Below are positions 42,091 through 51,228 of a DNA stretch of 64,000 nucleotides, in pieces. Both the position numbers and the translations under genes were made by a program. Location of the stretch: the NCBI GenBank assembly GCA_965237445.1, contig OZ250142.1, positions 2,232,001-2,296,000 on the forward strand, read 5' to 3'. The notes beneath the pieces were generated by a model that worked only from the letters and a program-made list of their open reading frames with translations, searched no databases and was not told the DNA's origin. Each line of letters starts with the position of its first letter. The stretch's first letter is position 1. The DNA comes from G963668185 sp965237445. GTDB taxonomy: Bacteria > Chloroflexota > Dehalococcoidia > Lucifugimonadales > G963668185.

Positions 42091-45000
42091 CGCAGCCCAA
42101 CAGGCTGGAGACCGGCGGCCTTATCGACCGCACACGCCCCCTCACTTTCTCCTTCAACGGGCGGCCCTATGAGGGATTCCAGGGGGATACGGTCGCTTCC
42201 GCGCTGTTGGCCAACGGCGTTGGCACGGTAGCGCGCAGCTTCAAGTATCACCGCAGAAGGGGAGTCATGACGGCCGGCCCGGAGGAGCCGAACGCGCTCC
42301 TGCAGGTTGGCACTGGCGCCCGCACCACGCCTAATGTGCCCGCCACCCAGCAGGAAGTATACGACGGCCTCGTAACTGGGAGCGTGAACGCGTCTGCCTC
42401 GCTGCGCGCCGACTGGCGGGGCGCATTTGACAAACTTTCCTCTTTCCTGCCGCCCGGCTTCTACTACAAGACCCTGATGGGCCCCAGGTTCATGTGGAAG
42501 ACGTACGAGCACCGAATCCGGGAGACGGCCGGTCTGGGCTTGGCCCCCGAGTCGCCTGACCCGGACACGTACGACAAGTTGAACGCTCACTGCGATGTAC
42601 TGGTTGTGGGCAGTGGCCCCGCAGGCCTAGCCGCGGCCCTTGAGGCAGGAGGAACAGGAGCGCGGGTCATCCTGGTTGAGCAGGACAGCCGTCTTGGCGG
42701 CCAGCTCCTCTCGGACCGCGTTCAGATATCTGGCGGCTCTGGCCAGAGGTGGGCAGCGTCCGTTGCGGACCGCCTATCAGCGATGGAAGAAGTCCAGGTG
42801 CTGACCCGCAGCACGGCGCTGGGCTACTATCACGGCAACTTTGTCACCGTGCTGGAGCGCAGGACCGATCACTCTAGGGCCGGAGAGATCGATGGGCCCA
42901 GGAACAGGCTTTGGAGAATCCGTGCCAAGCGCGTCGTACTGGCAACGGGCGCGATAGAACGGCCTCTGGTGTTCCCGAACAACGACAGGCCGGGGATCAT
43001 GCTGGCTTCGGCGGCTTCCGCGTACATCAACCGCTACGCGGTGCTCCCCGGTACCAGGTGTGTGGTCTTCACCAACAACGACAGCGCCTACAGAACGGCG
43101 CTGGACCTCCGATCGGTCGGGGCCGATGTGACCGCGATCGTAGACACGCGGCCGCGGCCAATCGGCGAGCTCCCGGAACTCGTCCAGCACATGGGGATCT
43201 ACGTCGCATCGGGGCACGCCGTCGTGAACACTATGAGCGGTGATCGTGTGCGCGGCGTGAAGATTGCTCGGCTCAACAAGGACGCCAATGGAGTTACAGG
43301 CCGCGAAAGGACGCTCGACTGCGACCTTGTCGCCGTCTCCGGCGGATGGTCTCCGTCTGTCCACCTTCATTCCCAGAGCGGCGCTCCGGTTGTCTATGAC
43401 AGCGAGCGAGCCTGCTTCGTACCAGGCGAGCCCATGCTGGATGGTGTGTCCGTGGGTTCGGCTGCGGGCGACTTCCGCACGGCCGATTGCCTCACGCAGG
43501 GGGCGCAGGCTGGCGCTGCTGCCGCCGCAGGCGCGGGATTCGGGCAGGGTGCGCCGACCGGGGCGGCCCCCGAAGTGGAGGAAGCGTCTGAGGAGCCGGC
43601 CATGCCCATGTGGCTCGTGCCGACATGCAAGCCGGTTACGCGCGGCTCAAAGCGGTTCGTTGACTTCCAGACCGATGTTACCGCCGCCGACATCGTGGTC
43701 GCCGCCAGCGAGGGATACGAGTCCATCGAGCACGTCAAACGGTACACCACGCTCGGCATGGGGACCGACCAGGGCAAGCTGGGCAACGTGAACGGCATAG
43801 GCATACTTGGAGAGTGCCTTGGCAAGGAAATGTCCGAAGTGGGCGTGACCACGTTCAGGCCCCTCTTTTCGGGCGTGGCGTACGGAGCGGTTGCCGGTAG
43901 CGAGTCGGGTGACCTCTTCGACCCAGTGCGAACAACTGCGATTCACGGCTGGCACGTTGAAGCAGGCGCCGAGTTCGAAAACGTGGGCCAGTGGAAGAGG
44001 CCCTGGTACTACCCGAAGGCTGGCGAAGGCAAGCACGAGGCAGTGAACAGGGAGTGCCTGGCGGTCCGTAGTGGCGTTGGGATCCTCGATGCATCTACGC
44101 TCGGTAAGATCGAGATCGAAGGCTCCGATGCGGCCGAGTTCCTCAATCGCATGTGCACGAACCCGTGGAAAAGCCTCAGGATAGGGAAGTGCCGGTACGG
44201 ACTGATGCTGGGCGAGGACGGCAACATAATGGACGATGGCGTGACCGGCCGCCTCGCCGAGGACCGCTTCCTCATGCACACGACTACGAGCGGTGCCGCC
44301 GCAGTGTTCGCCCATCTCGAGCGATGGCTTCAGACTGAGTGGCCTGAACTGAATGTGTACCTGACTTCGTCCACAGATCACTGGGCGACGATCTCATTGA
44401 ACGGCCCCAAGAGTCGGGAGGTTGCTGAGTCGGTCTGCACCGGCATCGACTTCTCGAACGATGGGTTTTCGTTCATGTCGGTACGAGAAGGCGCCTGCCT
44501 GGGCGTGCATGCACGGGTGTTCCGGATCGCGTTTGCCGGTGAGCTGTCGTATGAGATCAACGTCAACGCCAACTACGGCCGGATGGTGTGGGAAGCCGCC
44601 ATGGAGGCCGGGAAGCAGTTTGGGATTACGCCGTACGGGACAGAGGCCATGCACGTACTGAGGGCCGAAAAGGGCTTCATCATAGTTGGGCAGGACACGG
44701 ATGGGTCTATGACTCCGCAGGATATGGGCCTGGATCGACTCGTGTCTAAGCGCAAGGACTTCATCGGACGTCGATCGCTTTCCCGTTCGGAAATCGTGCG
44801 GACGGACCGCAAGCAGTTCGTCGGACTGTTGACCGAAGACCCGGGCCACGTTCTGTCTGAGGGCGGGCAGGTCCTGGATGACAGCGACACATCCAAACTT
44901 CCGGTCCCGATGATAGGACACGTTACGTCAAGCTATTGGAGCGCAGTCCTTGAACGTTCGATCGCGCTTGGCGTGGTAAGGGAAGGGCATCAGCGGGAAG

Positions 45001-45101
45001 GGGAGACCGTGTTCGTCTCGACAGGCCCAGGAGACGCGGTGCCGGCAAAGATATCCAGCCCAGTCTTCTACGACCGCAATGCGGAGAGGCAGAATGTCTA
45101 G
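42087..45101 (+). CDS. soxA: Sarcosine oxidase alpha subunit (classical)
   Basis: 1004 residues, TTG start overlapping soxD by 4 bases. FNGRPYEGFQGDTVASALLANG and RSFKYHRRRGVMTAGPEEPNALLQVG are the normal TSOX alpha N-terminus, where the ferredoxin fold has lost its cysteines; the NAD-binding motif is VLVVGSGPAGLAAALEAG near 170; the C-terminal GcvT domain holds the folate site (LNGPKSREVAESV, GELSYEINVNANYG). The segment equivalent to the BFD-like region of the 2594 homologue (DFQTDVTAADIVVAASEGYES) has no cysteines. Catalyses demethylation with tetrahydrofolate as methylene acceptor. Confidence 0.93.
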   Translation: MTQPNRLETGGLIDRTRPLTFSFNGRPYEGFQGDTVASALLANGVGTVARSFKYHRRRGVMTAGPEEPNALLQVGTGARTTPNVPATQQEVYDGLVTGSVNASASLRADWRGAFDKLSSFLPPGFYYKTLMGPRFMWKTYEHRIRETAGLGLAPESPDPDTYDKLNAHCDVLVVGSGPAGLAAALEAGGTGARVILVEQDSRLGGQLLSDRVQISGGSGQRWAASVADRLSAMEEVQVLTRSTALGYYHGNFVTVLERRTDHSRAGEIDGPRNRLWRIRAKRVVLATGAIERPLVFPNNDRPGIMLASAASAYINRYAVLPGTRCVVFTNNDSAYRTALDLRSVGADVTAIVDTRPRPIGELPELVQHMGIYVASGHAVVNTMSGDRVRGVKIARLNKDANGVTGRERTLDCDLVAVSGGWSPSVHLHSQSGAPVVYDSERACFVPGEPMLDGVSVGSAAGDFRTADCLTQGAQAGAAAAAGAGFGQGAPTGAAPEVEEASEEPAMPMWLVPTCKPVTRGSKRFVDFQTDVTAADIVVAASEGYESIEHVKRYTTLGMGTDQGKLGNVNGIGILGECLGKEMSEVGVTTFRPLFSGVAYGAVAGSESGDLFDPVRTTAIHGWHVEAGAEFENVGQWKRPWYYPKAGEGKHEAVNRECLAVRSGVGILDASTLGKIEIEGSDAAEFLNRMCTNPWKSLRIGKCRYGLMLGEDGNIMDDGVTGRLAEDRFLMHTTTSGAAAVFAHLERWLQTEWPELNVYLTSSTDHWATISLNGPKSREVAESVCTGIDFSNDGFSFMSVREGACLGVHARVFRIAFAGELSYEINVNANYGRMVWEAAMEAGKQFGITPYGTEAMHVLRAEKGFIIVGQDTDGSMTPQDMGLDRLVSKRKDFIGRRSLSRSEIVRTDRKQFVGLLTEDPGHVLSEGGQVLDDSDTSKLPVPMIGHVTSSYWSAVLERSIALGVVREGHQREGETVFVSTGPGDAVPAKISSPVFYDRNAERQNV

Positions 45102-45696
45102 CGACAGTGCACGCATGGAGTCTCCACTCGCGGGCTACCGCTTCGGGGAGAGTATAGATCAGGCCGATGCGGGACTTCGCCTCGAAGAGAGGGAGCTAAT
45201 GGGCCACGTGAACTTGAGAGGGGAGAAGAGCGATGCCCTGTTCGCCGCCAGTATCCGTTCGGCGCTTGGCTTCGATGTTCCGGCGGCCGCAAACACATTC
45301 GTCTATCGGGAGGACAAGGCAGCCATTTGGCTGGGTCCGGACGAGTGGCTGATCATTACGCCAACTGGAGACGAATCTAGACTGTGCGACAGACTTCGCC
45401 GCTCGTTGACTGGAATTCACGGCGCCGTGACTGACATTTCTGGCGGCCAGACGGTGTTCAGGCTGTCAGGTCCGCGTGTCCGCGACGTGCTCGCGAAGGG
45501 TTGCACGCTGGACCTCCACCCGCGCGCCTTCGGGCCAGGTCAATGCGCGCAGACCAACATTGCGCACGCCGCGGCCACTCTGCTGCAGATTGACGACTCG
45601 CCGACCTACGACGTAATCATTCGCAGAAGCTTCGCAGGCTATTTGGCCCTTTGGATTGAAGACGCCGCTTCTGAGTTCGGGCTGTCAGTAGCCTAG
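45094..45696 (+). CDS. soxG: Sarcosine oxidase gamma subunit
   Basis: 200 residues from ATG 45094, which overlaps the last codons of soxA by 8 bases; the frame is open to 45079 but that would add soxA antisense-like residues. MESPLAGYRFG, VNLRGEKSDALFAASIRSALGFDVP, AIWLGPDEWLIITP and DISGGQTVFRLSGPRVRDVLAKGCTLDLHP are strong SoxG landmarks. Completes the soxBDAG operon. Confidence 0.9.
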   Translation: MSSDSARMESPLAGYRFGESIDQADAGLRLEERELMGHVNLRGEKSDALFAASIRSALGFDVPAAANTFVYREDKAAIWLGPDEWLIITPTGDESRLCDRLRRSLTGIHGAVTDISGGQTVFRLSGPRVRDVLAKGCTLDLHPRAFGPGQCAQTNIAHAAATLLQIDDSPTYDVIIRRSFAGYLALWIEDAASEFGLSVA

Positions 45697-45712
45697 AGCC
45701 GGGGAGTAAGCC

Positions 45713-46453
45713 GTGCTCACCCAGCTTGAAGATGCCTACGGAGCAGCGATCCTTGACCATTGGCGTGGGAAAGGTGGTTACGAGATAGTCGAGCGGGACG
45801 ACGGTTGGATCGGCTACTCGGCAGGTCCGCCCGCGTACTTCGCGCCTTACCAAGACTGGACGCCTCATCAGCGCGAGGCAATCGGCCTTGCACGGGGGCG
45901 CGTGCTGGACATCGGATGCGGCGCGGCCCGGCATTCGCTCTACTTGCAGGAGCGCGGACATGACGTGGTGGGAATCGACATTTCGCCGTCGGCCATCGAA
46001 GTGTGCCGTGAGCGAGGACTCAAGAACGCCATCGTTATGTCCGTTACGATGATCGGCACTGAACTTGGCACGTTCGACACGATCCTCATGCTCGGAAACA
46101 ACTTCGGCCTCTTCGGCGGCTTTCGGCGGGCTCGCTGGCTCTTGCGCCGTTTCAAGTCGATCACCCCAGAGAATGGACGCATCATTGCCGAGAGCCTGGA
46201 TCCTTACGCTACCGAGAACCCAGATCACTTTGCGTACCATAGACTCAACCGCAGCCGGGGCCGGATGGCTGGCCAGCTGCGGTTGCGCGTGCGCTACGGG
46301 GCGTTCAAAACACCCTGGTTCGATTACCTGCTCGTGTCCAAGAACGAGATGGAGGACCTATTGCGCGGGACCGGCTGGGCAGTGTCTCGCTACGTTGACC
46401 ACGGAGATGGTCTCTACATCGCAATCATAGAGCGCTCACCAAGGGCAGGATGA
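45713..46453 (+). CDS. SAM-dependent class I methyltransferase, paralogue of 37028-37768
   Basis: 246 residues, GTG start 16 bases after soxG. SAM motif I VLDIGCGAARHSLYLQ near 62; VVGIDISPSAIEVCRERGL; MLGNNFGLFGGFRRARWLLRRFKS as in the paralogue. Its stop overlaps the next ATG by 4 bases (ATGA), so it belongs to the extended sox operon. Substrate unknown; a methyltransferase next to an N-demethylase could recycle or tailor the same compound class (inference). Confidence 0.85.
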   Translation: MLTQLEDAYGAAILDHWRGKGGYEIVERDDGWIGYSAGPPAYFAPYQDWTPHQREAIGLARGRVLDIGCGAARHSLYLQERGHDVVGIDISPSAIEVCRERGLKNAIVMSVTMIGTELGTFDTILMLGNNFGLFGGFRRARWLLRRFKSITPENGRIIAESLDPYATENPDHFAYHRLNRSRGRMAGQLRLRVRYGAFKTPWFDYLLVSKNEMEDLLRGTGWAVSRYVDHGDGLYIAIIERSPRAG

Positions 46454-47373
46454 TGAGCACGTTCGGAGCTTCATCCGTTCGCGATCTCACCGGATACGGC
46501 AGGGACTACCCGAAGATCGAGTGGCCGGCCGGCGCCCGTATCGCGGTCTCCATTGCCGTTCAGTTTCAGGAGGGCGCTGAAAGAACTCCGCTGGAGGGGG
46601 ACCCCGACCCAGAGCCCGCAACCGAGGGCATCTTCGGTGAGCCCGGCCGCAGGGACTACTTCGTCGAATCGTTCTGGGAGTATGGCTCGAGGCGGGGGAT
46701 CTGGCGAATCATAGACACGCTGCACAAGTACGACGTCAAGGCGACGTTCTTCTGCTGCGGCCAGGCACTGGAGCGCAATCCGCAAGCAGCCGCCGAGATA
46801 GCCGCGAGCGGACACGAGGTGGCTGGTCATGGCTACCGACATGTTGAATCGTGCGATCTTGCCGAGGACGAGGAGGCCGATCAGATACGCCGGTGCGTCG
46901 AATCGGTGGAATCAGCCACCGGGCAGCGGCCGGTTGGTTGGCTCTCCCGCGCCCCGAGCGATCGCACGCTGCGCCTCCTGCTGGATGAGGGCGGCTTCAT
47001 CTATCACTCAGACGCATACGGTGACGACCTCCCGTACTTTGACATCGACGGCGACCGCAGACTCCTTGCAGTGCCATACACGCTTGAGGTGACCGACGCG
47101 AAGTTCTGGACGCTGCCCACGTTCGCGGGGTTCACCCAGCCGGACCACTTCTTCAACGTCATGAAGGCGTCCTTCGACCGGCTATATGTCGAAGGCGCCG
47201 AGAATCCGCAGATGATGTCCGTGGGCCTGCACCCTCGAATCAGCGGAAGGCCGTCGCGGGCGCCTCAACTTGGTAAGTTCCTCGAGTACGCACGGGGGTT
47301 CGAAGGCGTGTGGTTCGCCCGGCGCGCGGACATAGCGACGTGGTGGCTTCGTCACTACTCGGAGCTTGGGTAG
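46450..47373 (+). CDS. Polysaccharide deacetylase-fold hydrolase, PuuE (allantoinase)-like, paralogue 1
   Basis: 307 residues. GYGRDYPKIEWPAGARIAVSIAVQFQEGAE, WEYGSRRGIWRI, SGHEVAGHGYRH, DAYGDDLPYF and NPQMMSVGLHPRISGRPSR follow the PuuE/NodB-like allantoinase pattern. PuuE members are reported as metal-independent and hydrolyse the C-N bond of allantoin or related amides. In place of the usual VNYEEG this copy has VQFQEG, so its substrate may differ. It overlaps the methyltransferase by 4 bases and is 9 bases before paralogue 2. Confidence 0.78.
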   Translation: MMSTFGASSVRDLTGYGRDYPKIEWPAGARIAVSIAVQFQEGAERTPLEGDPDPEPATEGIFGEPGRRDYFVESFWEYGSRRGIWRIIDTLHKYDVKATFFCCGQALERNPQAAAEIAASGHEVAGHGYRHVESCDLAEDEEADQIRRCVESVESATGQRPVGWLSRAPSDRTLRLLLDEGGFIYHSDAYGDDLPYFDIDGDRRLLAVPYTLEVTDAKFWTLPTFAGFTQPDHFFNVMKASFDRLYVEGAENPQMMSVGLHPRISGRPSRAPQLGKFLEYARGFEGVWFARRADIATWWLRHYSELG

Positions 47374-47382
47374 GGGGCCGGA

Positions 47383-48294
47383 ATGTACGCAGTCAAGAGA
47401 GACTTCGTCGGCTACGGACGGGATTACCCGAAGATCGAATGGCCGAATGGTGCCCGCATCGCAATATCTGTCGTGGTGAACTTTGAGGAAGGGTCCGAGA
47501 AGACGCTCCTAAACGGCGACGAGTTTCCCGAGGCGTCCGGCGACGGCTTCACAGTAAGGGGTAGACGCAGGGACGTCCGCAACGAGTCCGCGTTCGACTA
47601 CGGCACCAGGCGTGGTTTCTGGCGCCTGATGAACATCTTTGACAGGCACGACGTCAAGATCACGGTGTTCGGATGCGCTATGGCACTGGAGCTGAACCGT
47701 GACGCCGCGCGTGCCATCGTCGAAGCGGGGCACGAGATCATCAGCCACGGCTACCGCTGGATACCGCACTACGAGTTGTCGCGTGACGTGGAGCGGGAAC
47801 ACATTCGCCGCGCGGCAAATGTGATCGAAGACATCACCGGTAAGCCGTGCCTGGGCTGGTTCTCCAGAAATCCCAGTGACTCAACACGAGAGTTGCTCGT
47901 GGAGCACGGAGGGTTTCTATACGAGTGCGACTCTATGGCGGACGACCTGCCTTACTTCATCGATGTGCTGGGCAAGCGTGTGCTTGTGATTCCCTACAGC
48001 TTGGAGCTGAACGACGGACGGTTCGGCCGCGCTCCCGGGTACTCCGAACCTCGGGACTTCTTCCTGCGCCTCAAGGAGGCGTTCGACTGTCTGTACGAAG
48101 AAGGGGAGACCCATCCGAAGATGATGTCCGTGGGCCTGCACCTTCGCACGGTTGGCCGTCCGGCACGCGCCACGCCCGTCGAGGAGTTCATCGAGTATGC
48201 GAAAGGCCATCCCGGCGTATGGTTCGCGCGACGCATCGAAATCGCCCGCTGGTGGCTGGACAACTACTCCCACCTGCCGACGCAGGCAGGCTAG
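47383..48294 (+). CDS. Polysaccharide deacetylase-fold hydrolase, PuuE (allantoinase)-like, paralogue 2
   Basis: 303 residues. GYGRDYPKIEWPNGARIAISVVVNFEEGSEKTLLNGDE matches the PuuE start better than paralogue 1; FDYGTRRGFWRL, GHEIISHGYRWI, DSMADDLPYF, VIPYSLELNDGRF and MMSVGLHLRTVGRPARA follow. Likely hydrolyses a ureide or cyclic amide. Last gene of the seven-gene forward operon soxB-D-A-G-methyltransferase-PuuE-PuuE, then converging on the reverse methyltransferase genes. Confidence 0.8.
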   Translation: MYAVKRDFVGYGRDYPKIEWPNGARIAISVVVNFEEGSEKTLLNGDEFPEASGDGFTVRGRRRDVRNESAFDYGTRRGFWRLMNIFDRHDVKITVFGCAMALELNRDAARAIVEAGHEIISHGYRWIPHYELSRDVEREHIRRAANVIEDITGKPCLGWFSRNPSDSTRELLVEHGGFLYECDSMADDLPYFIDVLGKRVLVIPYSLELNDGRFGRAPGYSEPRDFFLRLKEAFDCLYEEGETHPKMMSVGLHLRTVGRPARATPVEEFIEYAKGHPGVWFARRIEIARWWLDNYSHLPTQAG

Positions 48295-48300
48295 CGCAGG

Positions 48301-49248
48301 TTAGCTGGAATCTAGCTCCTCCAGCCGCTGCTTCAGTTGCCGGATGTGCTCGCGGCCGATGCCGCAGCAGCCGCCCACGATCTGGGCGCCTTGTCCAAGC
48401 CATGCTGAAGTGGCGTCTACGAACTCCTCAGGGGATATGCGGTTCTCGAACTGCCACTCAGGCATCTTGAAGTCGCCCCTGTGCGGATACACACCCACGG
48501 GCCCGTCCCAGGCGTCCCGGAGGATGTCAAGCGCCGCGCCCGTATGATCGACTTCGGAGTGGAACACGAGCGCCGCGCCGCAGCCAAGCGACTTCACGTC
48601 TTCGATCGAGTCGGCAAAGGTCGGGTCGTCCGCTGGGTCGCCCTCTCCTCGCCGCGGGTCGGTCGCATGGAGCGGGTGGCCGAGCAGGACCCGGCCGTCT
48701 TCAATGAGGCGCGTGCTGAAGGCCACCCAGGTCGGCAGCCCCGTGGCCAACGCCTCCTCACAGGCGATCACTCGCGGTCCCCTGCGGTTTCCGATCATCT
48801 CAACGAGCAGCATGTCGACGCCGCCCTCGGCCAGGTACTGCGATTGAGCCTTGAAGCTCTCCCTGATCTGATCCGGATCGCCCTGCGAGTTGGGACCTAG
48901 CGCGCCTGCTACGACCACGGGACGGTCCGTAGGTGCCTGGTCGCGAGCCTCTACGGCCAGTCGCGCCGCGGTCAGGTTCCATTCTCGAGCCTTCTCCCCA
49001 AGTCCATCGTTCCAGATCTTGAGGGGCACGGTATCGAAGGTGTTTGTGGTGATAATGTCTGCCCCGATCTCAATGTAGTCCAGGTGCAGTTGACGGATCA
49101 CGTCCGGGCTGTTTTCCACGGTGCGGCCGCACCAGAAGCCGCCGCCCATGGGCGCGCCCATCTCCTGCAGCTCCGAGCCGATCGCTCCGTCGAGAAGCAC
49201 GGTTCCGCCTTGGTTGAGCCGGTCTTCGATTTCCGAGTAGACTTTCAT
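48301..49248 (-). CDS. Homocysteine S-methyltransferase family protein, paralogue 1
   Basis: 315 residues from ATG 49248 (GGAGG six bases upstream; the longer frame to 49317 has no homology). VLLDGAIGSELQEMGAP, LDYIEIGADIITTNTFDT and the zinc-site GAQIVGGCCGIGREHI are the family marks (BHMT, MmuM, MetH N-domain). The first zinc ligand, normally Cys in a GxNC context, aligns with His in ALVFHSEVDHTGAAL. Would transfer a methyl group from betaine, S-methylmethionine or another donor to homocysteine. Last gene of a four-gene reverse operon. Confidence 0.85.
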   Translation of the reverse strand: MKVYSEIEDRLNQGGTVLLDGAIGSELQEMGAPMGGGFWCGRTVENSPDVIRQLHLDYIEIGADIITTNTFDTVPLKIWNDGLGEKAREWNLTAARLAVEARDQAPTDRPVVVAGALGPNSQGDPDQIRESFKAQSQYLAEGGVDMLLVEMIGNRRGPRVIACEEALATGLPTWVAFSTRLIEDGRVLLGHPLHATDPRRGEGDPADDPTFADSIEDVKSLGCGAALVFHSEVDHTGAALDILRDAWDGPVGVYPHRGDFKMPEWQFENRISPEEFVDATSAWLGQGAQIVGGCCGIGREHIRQLKQRLEELDSS

Positions 49249-49279
49249 AGTCGCCTCCCTCTCTGGAATGACTATTCTG

Positions 49280-50224
49280 TTATGCGACCCGGGCGGAGAG
49301 CCCATTGCTGACAGCACGGATGTGTTCGGGGCCTATTCCGCAGCAACCACCTACGATCTGAGCACCGGATGCTACCCAATCTCTTGCTTCGGCGAGGTAC
49401 GCATCCGGCGTGACCTGGTCGACGAAGACCCAGTTCGGCGGCTCCCATCGGCCCGCGTTGGCGTAGGCTCCCACGGGCCCGTGGTGGCTCTCTCTCATGA
49501 CCTTCACGGCCGGACCCGCCGCTTTCAGGTCGGAGTGCATGACCAGCAGTGCAGAGATGCCTGCGTCTTGAAACTTGCTGACTGCCTCGGCCAAGGGCCC
49601 GTGGAACGTGGCCCTTGGACTGTGTTTCTGGCTCTCCTCGATGCCGAGCATGACTTCGCCGCTCTGGCGGTCGATAGCGCAGCTGATCGAGAGCCAAACG
49701 GAAAGTCCATGCTCTGCAACCGCTTCGATGGCCAGCAAGGACTGTTCCACCTTAGAGCCTGTCATCTCTACGACGATCAAGTCGGCGCCGTTTTCTGCCA
49801 AGACTCCTGACACTTCAACGAAGTTGGCCCTCAGCTCCGCCTCGCAGACTGCGCCCCAGTTGCCGTAGTTCGAAATCGAACCTGCCACGTAGACCGACCG
49901 ATCACCGGACCGGTTGTCGCGCGCTTGGACGGCAACCTGCGCGGCCCGGGCGTTCCACTCACGAACCTTGTCTCCGTATCCGGCGTTCTCCAGGGCGAGG
50001 CGGCCAGACGTGTAAGTGTACGTGGTTATCACGTCTGCGCCGGCGTCGATGTAGGTCTCGTGGGCTTGGCGGACAAGTTCGGGATGGCTACCGAGCGCCG
50101 GGGCGCACCAGACACTCTTGTCCACGGGCGCGCCGAGGAGTTCCAACTCGGTGCCCATTGCCCCGTCCAGGACCAGCACGTCGCCGGCGTCCAGGCGAGA
50201 CTGGAGTTCAGTGTAAGCGGTCAT
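49280..50224 (-). CDS. Homocysteine S-methyltransferase family protein, paralogue 2
   Basis: 314 residues. VLVLDGAMGTELELLGAP, ETYIDAGADVITTYTY and GAQIVGGCCGIGPEHIRAV. The Cys-Cys pair is intact, and the first ligand position again reads His (LLVMHSDLKAAGPAV). The loop VYVAGSISNYGNWG differs from paralogue 1 (VVVAGALGPNSQGD), so substrates may differ. 36 bases after paralogue 3 and 31 before paralogue 1. Confidence 0.85.
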   Translation of the reverse strand: MTAYTELQSRLDAGDVLVLDGAMGTELELLGAPVDKSVWCAPALGSHPELVRQAHETYIDAGADVITTYTYTSGRLALENAGYGDKVREWNARAAQVAVQARDNRSGDRSVYVAGSISNYGNWGAVCEAELRANFVEVSGVLAENGADLIVVEMTGSKVEQSLLAIEAVAEHGLSVWLSISCAIDRQSGEVMLGIEESQKHSPRATFHGPLAEAVSKFQDAGISALLVMHSDLKAAGPAVKVMRESHHGPVGAYANAGRWEPPNWVFVDQVTPDAYLAEARDWVASGAQIVGGCCGIGPEHIRAVSNGLSARVA

Positions 50225-50260
50225 TGTTGACTCCTTAGCGGCTCGGGATAGTGAGAACTT

Positions 50261-51205
50261 TCATGCAACGGCTTCGGGCACCCGGTCGCGGATGGCCCTG
50301 ATGTGGTCCGGGCCAATGCCGCAGCAGCCGCCCACGATCTGCGCACCCATGCCTACCCAACTCATCGCCTCGTCCGCGTACTCAGCTGGCGAGACCTGGT
50401 CGACGAATGTCCAGCTTGGCCTCTGCCAGTATCCGGCGTTGGCATACGCTCCGAGCGTACCTTCGTAGTTGTCCTTGCAAACGCTGAACGCGGGACTTGT
50501 CGTCTTGAGGTCCGAGTGCATGACCAGCAGGGCCGATCCTCCCGCGGACATGATCTTGCGAACGGCGCCGTCAAGCGGTTCGAATCCTGCGGAGTTTTCG
50601 CTGTGTTCCTGGCTTTCCTCGATGCCCAGCATCACATCGCTGCTGTCCCGGTCGATTGCGGAGCTCAGCCCTACCCATACCGGCAACCCAAGACCTGCGG
50701 TGGCTTCCACAGCGGGCAGGGCCTCGTCCACGTCGGCCGCCAGCAATTCCAGCAGTAGCGCGTCGACCCCGCCATCCACAAGAATACCCGCCAGCTCGCC
50801 GTAGTTTTCCCTCAAACGGTCTGCGCCTGGCTGCTGCCAGTTTCCGAAGTTAGAGACCGCTCCTGCTACATACACTGAGCGAGAGCCGGCGTACTCGTCG
50901 CGCGCCTCCATTGCGAGACGGGCGGCCAGCGCGTTCCATTCCTGTACCTTGTCGCCCAGGCCGGCACGCTCCATTGCGTGACGTGCAGATGCGTAAGTGT
51001 TGGTCGTGACGATGTCCGCGCCGGCCTCGATGTAGTCCCGGTGCACCTGCTTGACCAACTCCGGGTGGCTGCCAAGCGCGGCCCCGCACCAGATGTCGTA
51101 GTCCATAGGCGCGCCAAGGCGTTCAAGCTCGCTTCCCATAGCACCGTCCAAGACAAGGACTTCACCGGCGTCCAGGCGTGACTGTAGTTCTGCTGAATTC
51201 GTCAT
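50261..51205 (-). CDS. Homocysteine S-methyltransferase family protein, paralogue 3
   Basis: 314 residues, closest to paralogue 2. VLVLDGAMGSELERLGAP, RDYIEAGADIVTTNTY, VYVAGAVSNFGNWQ, LLVMHSDLKTTSPAF (His for Cys) and GAQIVGGCCGIGPDHIRAI. Three consecutive copies point to tandem duplication followed by divergence. 23 bases after the serine hydrolase gene. Confidence 0.85.
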   Translation of the reverse strand: MTNSAELQSRLDAGEVLVLDGAMGSELERLGAPMDYDIWCGAALGSHPELVKQVHRDYIEAGADIVTTNTYASARHAMERAGLGDKVQEWNALAARLAMEARDEYAGSRSVYVAGAVSNFGNWQQPGADRLRENYGELAGILVDGGVDALLLELLAADVDEALPAVEATAGLGLPVWVGLSSAIDRDSSDVMLGIEESQEHSENSAGFEPLDGAVRKIMSAGGSALLVMHSDLKTTSPAFSVCKDNYEGTLGAYANAGYWQRPSWTFVDQVSPAEYADEAMSWVGMGAQIVGGCCGIGPDHIRAIRDRVPEAVA

Positions 51206-51228
51206 TCTCGGATACTCGCCTCCAATTC

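Noticed and set aside
48301..51205. SAM or other riboswitch before the homocysteine methyltransferases
   Set aside because: Gaps between these genes are 23-36 bases and the operon leader shows no recognisable aptamer.
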